NCBI GenBank assembly: GCA_002794775.1
Contig: NBAY01000024.1
Span: forward strand, 124,001-188,000
Reading direction: 5' to 3'
DNA length: 64,000 nt
Source of the DNA: Porodaedalea pini
Lineage: Eukaryota; Basidiomycota; Agaricomycetes; Hymenochaetales; Hymenochaetaceae
The translations under genes and the position numbers were made by a program. The notes under the pieces were generated by a model. The model saw nothing but the letters and a program-made list of their open reading frames with translations. It was not told the origin of the DNA and did no database searches. Positions 22,028-34,322 of the stretch are shown here, one piece after another (positions within the stretch are counted from its first letter, which is position 1; each line of letters starts with the position of its first letter).

Positions 22028-23847
22028 ACGAACCGAATTCAGAAAGGATTTTTTGGCTTCTTGCGCTTCGTTGTACGCTTTATCATACATTTCTTTTAAC
22101 TGGAGCATAAAGCTAGAACTTGTAATACGTAGCATTATTCAGTCGCTTTTAGTGCATTCCTTATTATCTTTGGAAACCCGGTGTTCCGCAACAGGGGGGC
22201 ACGCCGTCTCCCAATCTCTGAAGTAAAGCATGACAGGTAACGGAACCAGGATTGTACGTACGAGGCGTCGCACCAGAGAGAGACCAGAATGCTCAATCTT
22301 TATACACCTAGTCCCTGTTCACAATAATTACTGGACTACTTGTCTTTGTGCTAAGTGGGCCTGAAACCCCAACTACACCATGATTACGAGCAAGATTACT
22401 TGCGCCTGTCAGAGAATTTGATCCGTGCCAGACATCGGCTGAACATCACAACTTACGACAAACATGATTTTGTTGCCAGAGCAGAGTGCATAAGTCCACA
22501 GGCACATGAGAACTGTACATATAAAAGAAGAATCAGAAATGAGACGATAGTACATGAAGGACATCGGAACTGACCTTGCGCTTGCTCGTGCTAGCCTACT
22601 AGAAATTAAAGATAGGAAATAAACACCTGATGAGAACACAAACCACGCTCTGCATAAAACCATGCTTTAGTCGACTAAAATATCTGATTAATCTCAGTCG
22701 TGAACGTTATGAACACAATTTCTTACCGCAATCGAACAATCCGTCATCGTTTGCACTGCAGACGCACAAATATTGATGAACCAAATTAGCCATAGAAGAC
22801 AGCGGGACGTACCGGAAAGGCATGTTGCCAGATATGTAGATGGGTATTAAGTATCGACAACCAATGTATAGAAAATTTCTCGATGTCCACTTCGAGCTCT
22901 AACGGGAATCAGCTTCAGCGCAGCGCAGACACGTACGATTCGGATAATTGACCCAAACCAGGCGACGCTAATGATTTGAAGTGAGGAAGAAGTCAGCCCA
23001 CTTCGTCACTAGTACTGGCAATATCCGAGTCTGATGCTGACTTCTCTGGAGGAAGGGATGGTGATCAGCGTCGTTTCTCAGAGAAAAAATGTGGAGATGT
23101 CGAACTTACTCTGAGAAACAGATAGTTATGTCGTACAGTGTCAAAGCAAAAGCTGTGACTGGACGATGTCTAAGTCTGCAATCCTGCTCCTACTTCAAGT
23201 CGAGCTCAGACATACCATTGACGATCTAGAGATCTAGAATATCGGAGCTCAATATTAATGGCTTTGTGGCGCAACAAGATCGAATACCCTTGCTTATAAG
23301 CCTGAAGGTCGGACATCGGTTGAACGAGAACTTGAATCGCAACATCATTGTTGCTGGAGTCCGTGCTCATCCAGACCTATACGATGTGGGTGATGAGAGA
23401 ACGAAGGTTACCAGGCTCGATACATTTAAGTATAAGTGCTAGAAGCATGCCGCGATGCTCGGTTTTCTGGAAGGCGATCGCGATTGATGGCTTAAGCTTT
23501 GCGCAAGGGTTTAGTATGAATGAATGATGGACTTTATGGGTGGCTCTGCAAGTCGCGTAAAAAAAGCAATCCGTTCGAGGCCGTGTCCTATCGCAAAGCG
23601 CCATATATATAGTTCAAGTCCGCGTTAGAACCGGGCGTATCGCCATACAAAGTGCATAATACAAAAATACATCGTGACGTAGCCTGTTCGCCGTGATGAC
23701 AACCACCAAGAATCGCAGGATAGACCCTCGCTCTTACACAAATAACCAAAGAAAGGAATTGTCTAGTCAAGAAGGGGATGAGGGGAAGCTAAAGTGTGCA
23801 ATAGCGGTATTGAGTCGATGTGAAGAATTTGCATGTAAAGCGTGAAT
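22028..23847. other. gene-poor stretch with a possible eroded DUF6533-like membrane protein gene (minus strand)
   Basis: No intact gene seen in 1.8 kb. On the minus strand near 23100-23160 the reading TAFALTLYDITICFSE followed by a GTAAGT donor and EVSIRLG resembles the opening of DUF6533 membrane proteins (LYDy..T...E). Hydrophobic pieces such as AWFVFSSGVYFLSLI lie downstream (22.4-22.7 kb). Stops separate them, so if real it is a relic. The rest holds nothing recognised. Confidence 0.25.
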
Positions 23848-26800
23848 TTAGGGCGGTGGAGATCTAGGTAGACTGTTAGAGGATAGCATCTCAAAGAGCG
23901 TACGGTTTATGCGCCCAGGAGAAGACGAAAGGAAAGACAGGTCATCGTCGCTATCGTCGCCGGCGTCTTCTGAACTTCCAGAGCGGCTGATCCTGCTCGG
24001 TCCAGCTACCGGAGGCGGCGTCGCAGGGCGCTGGGATGATTTGATCTTTGTCCTGCACACAGGACATGTCTGCGCTGCATGTAGCCATTGCTGAAAAGAA
24101 TATGGGAATGATGAATATCATATAACCATTACGCTGCAAGCATGACACTACCTCAAGACATTCTTTGTGGCACCAGTGATTACATGGTTCTGCCTTTAGT
24201 AGAGGATCAACGTCCTTGTACTATTAATTGTAGGTCATTCACTAACGATCATGATGATGCGAAGACAAAAACATACGTCGTCAAGGCATATGGGACAACG
24301 AGTATCACATCCGGGGCTCTGCCAATCCTTATAGAGGCCGTTGGGTAACGCGTTCAGTACATGTGCTGGCGTAGCGCGCGGCTTCACGTCGCCCAGAGTT
24401 GCAGCAAGTGCAATGAGGCTCTCGTACGAAGTATCAAAGTCTTCGTCGCGCTTTGGGGCAACCATGTTAGAAATAAGGGAAAGGCAAACCACAGAAGACC
24501 ACTGACCACGAAGTCACCAAGGTTCCTCAAACCCGCCCTACTCCTTCCAAATCTGAAAAACGAGCGCGAAGCAGGTTCATCATCAGTCCTTCCAAGCCTT
24601 GCACGGTGGCGGGCGCGTGCCCGATTTGAAGAAATCATCGAGAACCAGTCATGTGGAGGTGAGGAAGTCTGCGACTGAGAGTTCTGGTCTCCGGCAGCGG
24701 TCCCTGTACCACGAGCACGGTTGGGAGGAGCGTTGTCCGCGTTTTCTGGAGGCGGCGCAAAAAGTGCCGACATGCTGCGCCTCCTAGAGCGAAACGCTTC
24801 TGCCCAAGAACGCGGGGAGTGCGCGGACGGACGCGTATCGGCGTCATCATCCGCAATCTCGCCCCAGCGAACGTGCGCGTCAATCCTCGGTGGGCGCGTG
24901 CGATCTCGGTCGCGCTCACGCTCGAATGCACTGCTAAATTGCTGTCGACGCGAACTAGACAAACCGTCAGCGCCAAGGATATCCATAGCATGCTGGAAAC
25001 CCTGTGAACGTCCCAACAGAGGCGCTGGCGTAGACGGAGCGACAGACCCACGTTGACGTCCCTGTTCCAACTCACGCGTTGCTGTCTGACGAGCCTGGAC
25101 AGACTGAAGCATTATAGCATGGTGCATTGCGAGATCGCTACTTCTCTGTAGACTACTCCGGGCGTTGGAGTTCAATGCCGGCAACTCCGAATGCCCATCG
25201 AAGCGGGAGGTTGACCTGCGCCAAGGAGCGAGGCGAGAGGCAGCAGGCTCTTCAGATCCGGAAAGTGTGTTTTGCACACTTTCAGTTTCCCCATTCGTGG
25301 TCATTGCAGATAAGCGGTCGAAGCGCAGAGGTGGCAGAGAAGGAGGGCGAGAGGTACTCCTCAGCGATGTAGTACGCTGCAACGGGCCACTGCGGCTGGA
25401 ATCCTGAGTGTGATGCGAAGGCCTTTGTAAATTCCAGGTCCTGACACGCGACTCTTCCAGAGGAGGAAGATCACTAAAATCAAAATCGTCAGAAGTGCGC
25501 CTTGCCGATGTCACGTCGTTCGAGCTCGGATTCGAGCGATGCTGAGAGGGTGGATCGGCATCTTGCACACCACGAGTAGCATATAGCAGCTGCAGCATAT
25601 CATCACTGGGAGTGTCTGTGATACGTTCAGGTCGGGAGGTCGGCGACGGCGACCTGCGCAATTCTCTGCCGAAGCCATAGGTGTCTGACGGGTCTATGTT
25701 CATTTCGAAGTCATCCCAAGGCTCATCCCGCGGAGTCGAGTGTGTATTGTTTTCTAGACCAGAAAGCAACCTGAGACGCCGTTGTCTGAGCACGGCAGGA
25801 GAAGGGCGGCCAAGTGAATGCCGCGAAGAACCATAGGAAGGACCCGACGCAAAGAATGCAGCTGCCTCGGTAGATGACGATACGCCGTTGCTCACCGAGT
25901 CGCTTGGGTCAGCGTCTGGCCTAATATTATGGTTTGCTAGCCCGAACAGGTCTGTTTCTGAAGATGGTGTTGTAGAAGGGTTTGCCTCGTCCCATGAGTT
26001 CGCCCATCGGAGTGCTTCCAGTCTTTCTCCATGAGGCAGTGCAGAACGGATGGACAAGCGGTGTCGCTCACGCATCTCTCTAATCCTTGTTCGTTCCGCC
26101 TCTCGAACCCTGTCCTCCTCATTACTCGGCGGGAACCAGCTTTCAAACAACAGCCTTCTCCTATCTGACGCCTCACGCGCTAGTTCTCGAACCTGTGCGT
26201 TCTGTGGAGCAAAACGTGAAGGCGCCAGCCGCGCAGCACCCTCTCGGTCTATAGCATCCTCGTCGATCCTAGACATTTGAGGCCATAACGTACGATTTTC
26301 ATCAGGAAGCAACGGAGGCATGTCTGCGAATGGGTTAGCCGAAGCCCGCCTCTCCTGACGCCGATGCTCAAGGATGGTTGCTGGGAAGTCTTGTTGGCTG
26401 TGCGACGTGTGTTCGTGAGACCGACCCTCAAGTTCGAGCAATGATGACCGCATTGCCGCATGTTCACCATGCGACGCTAAGTTAAAGAAGTAGAAAGGTA
26501 AGAAGACGAAGGGTCAGCTTCAAAGAACTGCCAATTAGATTTTTTGGGAGAATGGCTTTACCTCTAGACCGTAATCCCGAGCCAGACATAGACGGGGCAA
26601 TAGCAGATGCACTTGCGTACGGCGCTCCTTCGTTCGGGTGCACCTCTCTTTCCTCTCCAAGTAAATCACTTGAATGGCCAAGGATCGCCGACCGAAGAGT
26701 CGGTAAATTTGGACGCGATGGTGGAAGCACAGGCGACGGTCTCCGTGTCGCCAAAGAGCGCGAGCGAGTGAATGCGTCATTGCCTTCGTGACGAAGAAGC

Positions 26801-28830
26801 GAAGGAAATCTACTCTGCGAGCGAAGCCTCACATCAGTCTCCATGTCCAAATGAACCATCCTCTCTATCCTCCTAATTTCGCTTTCTGCCTCCGGAGATG
26901 TAGGCCCTGGCCTAGAGCTCGCCAGCAGAGGGGGTTGAAAGGACGGTGAATGCGGCTGGGCTTGCGAGCGGGAGGACATTGGTGAATCCGCATGCGCCTC
27001 TGAGCCAGTCCTCCATCCGAACCCAGGAATAGATAGGTCCAGAGCTGGTGAGCCAGACCAAGGCCATCCTTGCATTCGCTCTGTGTTCGCTCCTGATCGT
27101 TCCGGTTCGCCATCCGCTCTGTCCCTGGAACGGTTCCACATCGTGTCCGGATGCGAAATTGGCCGGATAGGCGAGCCCGAGCCATAGAACCCGGAGATGA
27201 AATTGTAAGGGTGATGCGCCGGTGTTTCCGAAGACGTTCGCAGGGACGGCAAATTTGTTTGAAAGAGTCCAGCCAAGCGCCTCCCACTATTTACGCCAGA
27301 CTGTTCAACAGAGAGGCGTGGATCCAACTGCGAAGTATCAAAGAAGGACGATGGCCGAGCATCATCCTCGGTTTCGCTCGTTGAGATAAAGCTCGTCAAG
27401 TCGTCAATCGTGCGATCTGTAAGGCTGTTGATTGCGCGCACTCTATCTTCTATTGCACGAGCAGAGACATCATGTCTGCTTGTGTCTTCCGTAGAAGAGT
27501 CGCGATTACGAAGAAACGGCCTGCTCCCAGCACCAAACGACGACCTCTCAACATTGAGTGGACGAAAGACGCTGTGCAAGTCAGCATCCACAGCAAGCTC
27601 ACGATCGACGATGATATCCTCCTCCTCTTCATTTTCTATGTCCTCGCCATCATTCCCAATGTGAACCGTATTATGGAAAGGATCCAGAGATGGCCTTCTA
27701 TATCTCCTGGATGCTCTGAATCCTGCGGAAGTGTTTCTTCCAGATGACGTGGAGCCAGGTCGCATAGAGTAGCCTGAGTTTGCAGCGCCCGTGGTAAAAG
27801 AACGGTACGGATCTCGATCAAAGGGGTTAGGCACAGCTGTGCTAGCGTTCAAATTCTCGTCACCGTACGGAGAGGACGAAGGTCTGCGATGTGACTCAAA
27901 ATCAAAGGGCGGGAGACGAGGGCGAGAAACGCCTTGCGACGGTACGACTGCCCCATCTGCAGCATCAGAACGTAAAGGCGCCAGTGCCCTGTCGAACGTC
28001 CGCGCACGCTCCATGGCCGAACGCAGGCGCTCTGTCGCCGAGTTAAGAAAGGCATCCGATCGCGCGGTGTCCAGAAAGGCATTCGAGCCAGAGTCATGGA
28101 GACCGATACGTGACTCGAACGGGCGAAATATTGCCTCATCTTCATCATCGCGCATCGCAACGTCTATGTCCTCGACGGGCGGAGGAGCGGGACTTGATGA
28201 GCGCGGGGACAGCATACCTGCGAATCCGGGCGGGTGCTCGGCTGTCCTGGCATTCGAAGAGCTTGAGCGCAAAGTTGCGAATTCTGCTATGGATGGCGTA
28301 GGAGGGGCATAATGGAGTATAGGTAGTGTGAATCTGGGAGCAGCGTCGTAACTTGAACCGTGCTGGTACGATGTGCCCGAGTTTGTGGTTTCCTGCGGCG
28401 CTCCTTGTCCTCCTAGTGATCCTTGCGAGACGCCATTCAAATCTCCAGTCCCAGTCCTTGCAGGTAACGATAGTACACTAGCTTCTTCCGTAGAATCCAC
28501 GCTACTAGCTGCACCAACACTCGCACCCTCCGGACCCTCGCTGCGGGCACGTTTATTCCGTTCGTTCCTTTCTGCACCGTTGTACCCGTAGCCATCTCCC
28601 GACTGAGAACTGTAGCTAGACCCACTGCTGACGCTTCGTACTCCACTACTTCCAGGTCCGTTACCGCTTGCGCTCCCACTTCGGCTCCCGCTACTCGAGC
28701 TCGCGCTGGCCGCCCCGGTCTCTGAGTCCTCCGCATCGTCGACGTCGAGTCCAAACTGGTGGAAAGAACGCTTGAAGGTCTGGTGGCCCAGCGAAAGCTG
28801 TAGCTGTGGCGGGTTGTTCGACATCGACAT
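23848..28830 (-). CDS. large disordered RING-H2 finger protein, probable E3 ubiquitin ligase
   Basis: About 1,600 residues. Two very long exons (28830 to about 26570, and 26468 to about 24510) encode almost entirely low-complexity sequence rich in Ser, Arg, Pro, Asp and Glu, beginning MSMSNNPPQLQLSLGHQTFK. Short exons at the 3' end carry the only folded part: FDTSYESLIALAATLGDVKP, then RCPICLDD, CNHWCHKECLEQWL and CPVCRTKIK, a RING-H2 zinc finger. A Ser/Pro tail ends SLPRSPPP at 23848. RING proteins transfer ubiquitin from an E2; the partner and target are not shown here. The UBC13 gene next door is on the same strand but that need not mean partnership. No upstream membrane segment. RING call firm, ligase activity inferred. 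Confidence 0.85.
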
Positions 28831-29667
28831 CTGCTCTGCGACGTCGCGGGGAGAGTGTCGACGTCGTGGGCAGATGATGAGTTTCGGCTCGGTGGCTTAT
28901 GAGGATATGAGATGGGCCACGGGCCTTACCGATGGTCCATGTCACTGTCTCATCGCCCGATTTAGGGAGCCCGCTCATAGTCTCTCAATCGTTCTCTACA
29001 ATAATTCGATCTGAACCTCATGTTAATGACATCTCAGTCCCCTTTTAAGTTTCTCGTTTCACCTTTCTCGACTTCATCTCATGCAGATGGAGGAGCCTGG
29101 ATGTGAGAAATAAACGACCCACCTCCAAATGTTTGGGCAGCCCAGCACGCGTCCGGACAATAATAATTAATATCACTTTGCAGCATCCTACAATAGCAGA
29201 AACGGCGACCATGGGGCTATTACTCGTACTCTCATCAACTATCTGTGCATTCATTGTAAATCATGCATGCAATGTGTATGCGCCATGAGTCTCATCGCAT
29301 ACAGGCGAGGACCTGTGTTCAGTAGTACAGTAGTGTTACACTGCTTGTAACCAGAATCACAGCCTGAAAACCCTTGCTTGATTTGGTATCGGAGTTCAAG
29401 TCTATGGCACCGGCGTCAATCGTCAAAGAACAATACAGAAAGAACGTCACAACAGGGGTTGCCGATATCCAGATACACTGCCCTCATACTCGTAGCACCT
29501 TCGTTACTCTTTACCCTCTTCTTCCTGTTCTCGGCCTTATCACCATGCCGCACTGATGCACATGCATCCCACCGATCCAAATTTACAGAAATCACAACTC
29601 CGTCTAGAGCCGCCAAGATAAATAAGTGAGGAGAAGAGTGGAGACGAGCGAGCGTCATTGCCGGCGA
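28831..29667. other. intergenic region
   Basis: Probably the promoter of the RING gene and the 3' UTR of UBC13, both minus strand. Short ORFs show nothing recognisable. Confidence 0.45.
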
Positions 29668-31049
29668 TTAATTGCTCGCGTGCTCAAAAGTCCACTGCCT
29701 ACTCGTCGCCTTCGCACCCGCAGGGTCCTCCTGTTTAGTGAATGTATGAGCACACGACCGGTTAACGATAGTCGATGAAGAGAATAAAAATACAGCGAAA
29801 AGTCATTAGATGACTCTCCCAATGAAACGAAGACAAATGCACAGACCTTATAGTGTTTCGCAACATCCGTTGCAAGCGGGTCATCTGGGTTAGGCGCGCT
29901 CAGGAGAGCCTGGACCGAGAGTAGCACTGTCCGAATCTGTAAAGCTGGAGACCATTTATCTGACGAACGTCAATTTAAGAGCAAGGGTAAAGGGTTAGCA
30001 ACATGCCAATGTTTTATTAGCTTCGGCAAAGATTTCCACACCTTTCAAGATGTCCAGACAAATTCGTCCAAGCTTATCTGGAAAGAGTAATAATCAATGT
30101 CAGACATCCGGGTTTCACCATCACGAAACAATGAAAAAGAGATGTGAAGAGATAATGAAAAGATGCCATACCGATGTTAGGATGATATATCTTTGTCAAA
30201 AAGCGCACCTTCGGTGGCGCCATAGGATATTCCTCTGGAAGGAACAGCTCGAGTTTGAATACACCGCCTGACCATCATCCATCCAGTTTCATACACAAGT
30301 AAACCGCAGCAACAGAGATGAAATGGTGAGTTAGAACGCGATCAGTCACAAGAAAATGATCAGCCGAGATGAAGGCACACCTTCAAATGGACTTCCCTCA
30401 GGCCCCTGAATCGTGACGTCGAAATAGCGGAGGTTCTCCTCGTGCGGGGACGCCGTGATTCCTGGTGCAGGATCGCTCTGCAGGCGCTCCGTCTCCTACA
30501 GTGCCAAAAGCACATATATGGATTCGCAGAATCGCCGCGATCGTAGGCCAATCGGTCAAGTAGATATGTCGTCCGAGGGTGGTGTTCATCGAGAGCATCG
30601 CATGATTGTACGATATCGCAGCGCCGCGGTGCAACAAAAAAGGCGCATTGTTCCACCAATGCATTGTAAACAGAAAGGACGAGTGAGGAGCGATTTCCAC
30701 AAGAGGAGCATTCCAGTGTTTGCAATGAAAGCGCAAGTAAATCGTACACGACGTCGATACGATTCAATTCCATCGAGGTCGCGCGACCCGTCCCGCATTC
30801 CAATCGTTATTCCAAATATTACCCATCACACACACAGCAAGAGTAGATCCAAATCAAAAGTACAAAGGAAAGTCGTAAGCAATCTGTCCACCCACTTGTT
30901 ATGCCCCACAGTCGGAAGCTGCGACGGACGAGCAGCGCATATAGGACAAAGGAGCGCTTACCTTGATGATTCGCTATGAACGGCGCAGTACGGATCAGTA
31001 CGCCATCGAAAAATAATATATGCTAGATACGTACCTTTGGGAGGGCCAT
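29668..31049 (-). CDS. UBC13: ubiquitin-conjugating enzyme E2, UBC13 type
   Basis: E2 enzyme that, with an Mms2/Uev partner, builds Lys63-linked ubiquitin chains in DNA-damage tolerance. ATG at 31049 gives MALPK, then a 12-base exon (RIIK), then an intron of about 460 bp, long for this locus. Next is [20 protein letters not shown] to [12 protein letters not shown], followed by [20 protein letters not shown], the active-site Cys region [10 protein letters not shown], and [20 protein letters not shown]. The last exon ends [20 protein letters not shown] at 29668. Length about 150 residues, as usual. Very high likeness to known UBC13 proteins over the core makes this call firm. A retrotransposon lies only about 180 bases upstream of the start. 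Confidence 0.93.
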
Positions 31050-33915
31050 GGATCCGGACGCTAGTACTAGTAGTAGGAAGGATTTCGATGACTGACGGCT
31101 CGTCGTTGAGGAAGTCTTGCAGTCAGCGTTGAGCCTGCTGAATCTGGATTGTCCTGAAACGTAAGCGGGCCATGCTCCCACTTGCACGTGCTCTGTAATT
31201 TATAATGTTGCACTACTCTGCACTAAACACACTACTGGGATAGACTAAAAGAAAACGAGGAAAAGAAAGAAGGGAAAAAGAATAAAGGAAAGACTTCGTG
31301 GATGCTGAATGTGGGGTTGCAATAAGATGAAAAAGTGGCCGTTATTTGGATGGAATTGTGAATTATATGAGTTCGGGTGGGAGGTCTGAATAATAAGGCA
31401 TGGCGTCGGGGGGGCGACGAAAGGAAAAATATGCGAATTGGATGAGAAGCATGAAATTGGAGGGGGCGAACCAGTTTGTGAATGAAAGTGGAAGAACAGG
31501 CTTTTGAAAGAATTGGTGGCGGAGCTGTGAAAAATATGGGCAAACGTTAAGAATGTGATGGACGTCATGTTTGAGACAGAGGGGGTCCGGGCAACAGCGT
31601 GGTAGGTATCGATCATGCATGTCGTGTGTATTGAGGAGGAACCCGATCGCCCTCGACTGGAGGTGGCGAGGGATATGCTTCTCAGGTTGAAGCCTTAGGA
31701 AGGGCCATAGTTGGCGCCTTGGGTAGAGGATAAAGGGCGCGGTGGTAGCACTGCGATGGTGTCGGAGGTTTAAGACACGGTTCCGCCATTTGGCCAGAAG
31801 GTCGGTGGAAAGTCGCGAGTGTAGATTAGGAAGTGTGGTAGGCGCCGGTACCCTGCGCTGTGATTGTGAGGCTTGTGATGCGAGATGGTCTGCTCGTGAG
31901 TTGCCTGGTAGTCCCATATGGGAGGGCAACCATTGCACCGTGATAGTGGACGCGGGATGGTGCAAAGCTAGGAAAATACCGCAGAATCTGCGGAAGGCAG
32001 TGATAAATGCAGCGTGGAGCGAGTTCGCTGAAAAGATGAGGCTGGCGCAGTTTGTGGAGTCGGTGACGACGCGCAAGTGGCAAGGATGGGTGCAATGCGT
32101 GAATAAGGTGCTGAAGCACGAGATGCCAGCGATGAGAGCTTGCTGTTCTTCGTAAAGAATGTTGCTCTGGGTGTGTGCGCTCGAAGTAAAGGACGCGAGC
32201 TCGCGTCGATTATGCATGATGGAAAAACCGTGGCTGCTGATGGGAACACCCTCTCGTTCAATGACCGAACCATCTGTGAATAAAAAATATTGAAAGGGAG
32301 GGGGGTGGTTAAAGAGCTGAAGGAAAGATCGTCTATTGTAAAGACTGTCTTTGCGAGACGTAATAGGGAATAGGGAAAGGCGCGAGTGAACGGGTGGGAT
32401 AATTGGGTAAAGATTGTGAACGGGAATAACGGTATCAGCTGGGATTGAATCTCGGATCATAGCAGATGGGGGAAGAGAAGAGCGAAAAGAGGATACATAA
32501 GAGGTTATGAAGCGCTTGGCCTGATATTGAATAAAAAGATCAATCGGAGGAATTGAAAGCAAAGAGCCAGCTGCGTCTTTGTTGACGCTTTGAGAAAGAA
32601 TAAGAGAGAGGGCACGGTGTTGTACCGGTTCGAGAATTAAGGAAATAGCAGGGGAATCGGGAAATAATTGGGCACCGTAAATGGCCACAGAGTGAATAAG
32701 GTTGAAATAAAGGAGGCGGGCGTACTCAAGGTATGTGCCATGAGAGGAATGAAATAAAAAGGAGCGTTGATGAAGTGTGGAAAGGGCTTTATTGGCTCAT
32801 GATTGAAAGTGTAAGGAAGGGAGTAATTGATGATGGAAAATGATGCCTAGCCAAGTAATGTGAAGGCGAGGGCGAATAGTTAAAGAAGGTGATAGAATAA
32901 GGGAAGGCTGTTTGTCTGGTTGTGTTGGGTAGGAAGTGTGGGGGGTGCGAATAGGGGTGAAATGAATAAGCTCGACAGAGTCTGGGTCGATGGAAAGGCC
33001 CAGTTGCGAAAATTGTAAGGAAAGGAAACGGTATTGGTTGTGTAACCGTATAAGATTGGTACGCATGCTTAAAGAGCGTGCGGCCAGGAGGTGGTCATCC
33101 ATGTAAGCGAAAAGAGGGCGATTGTAAGGGAATTGTTTGTAATAGTTTTCAATGGCCGGAGCGGCCGCGAAAATAGAAATAAGAGGAGAAAGGGGGGATC
33201 CCTGGGGGACGCCCCGATTAGGTTTGATAAAAGTGTCTGAAAAGAACTGGTTGAAATGAAGAGAAATGGGGTGATCGTGCATCCAATAGGAGATGCAATT
33301 GATGAGGTTAGGGTGAATATTAGACCGAGTTAGGCGGTCAATGAGAAGTGGGTGTGAAATGTTGTCAAAAAAACCTTGAATGTCAATTGTGATAATGAAA
33401 GTTAATAAGCGGCGGCGACGGGGCTCAAGAATGCCTAGTCCTGGAGAAGTGGTGAAAAGGGAATTAATGTAAGGTTCGAAATTGTTGAAATGTAAAACTT
33501 CGTAGCAGGCCATCAGCGCGGATAGGGCTTTCCGGCAGCCGTGCTGTGAAGGAGGAATAAGCAAGCATTGTTCGAATATAATTTGAAGTCGATTGAATAG
33601 AATACGTTCGAAAAGTTTGCCCATCGTGTCCATGAGGGCTATTGGACGAAAGGAACGAGGGAGGGAGAAATCAGAACGTTTCGGCTTGGGAATGAATGTG
33701 ATGGTAGAATCTTTGAAGGATAAGGGGAAATATCCAAATGAAAGGCAAAGAGAGAAGATTTTGGAGAAAAATTCTGGTTCGAGTTTGATGAAAAGTTTCA
33801 AATGAAGATAAGAGAAACAATTACTGCCAGGGGCAGTTTCGTCGTCGGTGCCCCTAAGGGCTCGAAGCATTTCGTCGACTGAGACAGGCTCAATTTCGAC
33901 AGGGGGAGGGAGCGG

Positions 33916-34322
33916 TGTTAGGCGGAAGTCCGGGAGACGACTCGGACTGGGCAGGCCTCGGCTGACTGTCGTCTGGGACGTGCTATACTCGAGCGTAGAC
34001 TCGGGACACGCTTACTCAGGCTAGGTCGACGCGGAGGTAAGAGGATTAATACAAGACTAGACTAATACAAGGGGGACGAGTCTCACCTAGGTCGACGCGG
34101 AGGTAAGAGGAAAAGCAGAACAAGGAGTTCATGCGATTCCTGAGACCTTATATAGCGACGACCGTGAGACTATATTACCTAACATTACATAGCGAGTGGG
34201 AATGGAACGAATGAAGGTCGTGTAGAGGGAGTGTGGGAAGTGATTGGAAAAATGATTAAGGATAATGAAAAGGAGCAATTAACAGAAACGAAAAAGGAAA
34301 AGGGGAAGTTCGAGTCCTGACA
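33916..34322 (-). repeat. 3' LTR of the gypsy element
   Basis: 407 bp; reads TGTCAGGACTCG to CGCCTAACA on the element strand (TG...CA ends). Contains an internal two-copy repeat of CTAGGTCGACGCGGAGGTAA. Matches the other LTR. Confidence 0.92.

Noticed and set aside
24600..28312. Many plus- and minus-strand ORFs of 60-173 codons
   Set aside because: Shadows of the long RING-gene exons, whose Ser/Arg codon bias keeps other frames open.
30455..30979. ORF of 174 codons on the plus strand
   Set aside because: Falls in the large UBC13 intron and on the opposite strand; composition is random-looking.
23848..31049. RING protein and UBC13 as a functional E2-E3 pair
   Set aside because: Adjacency alone is weak evidence in fungi and no motif shows partnership; not claimed.
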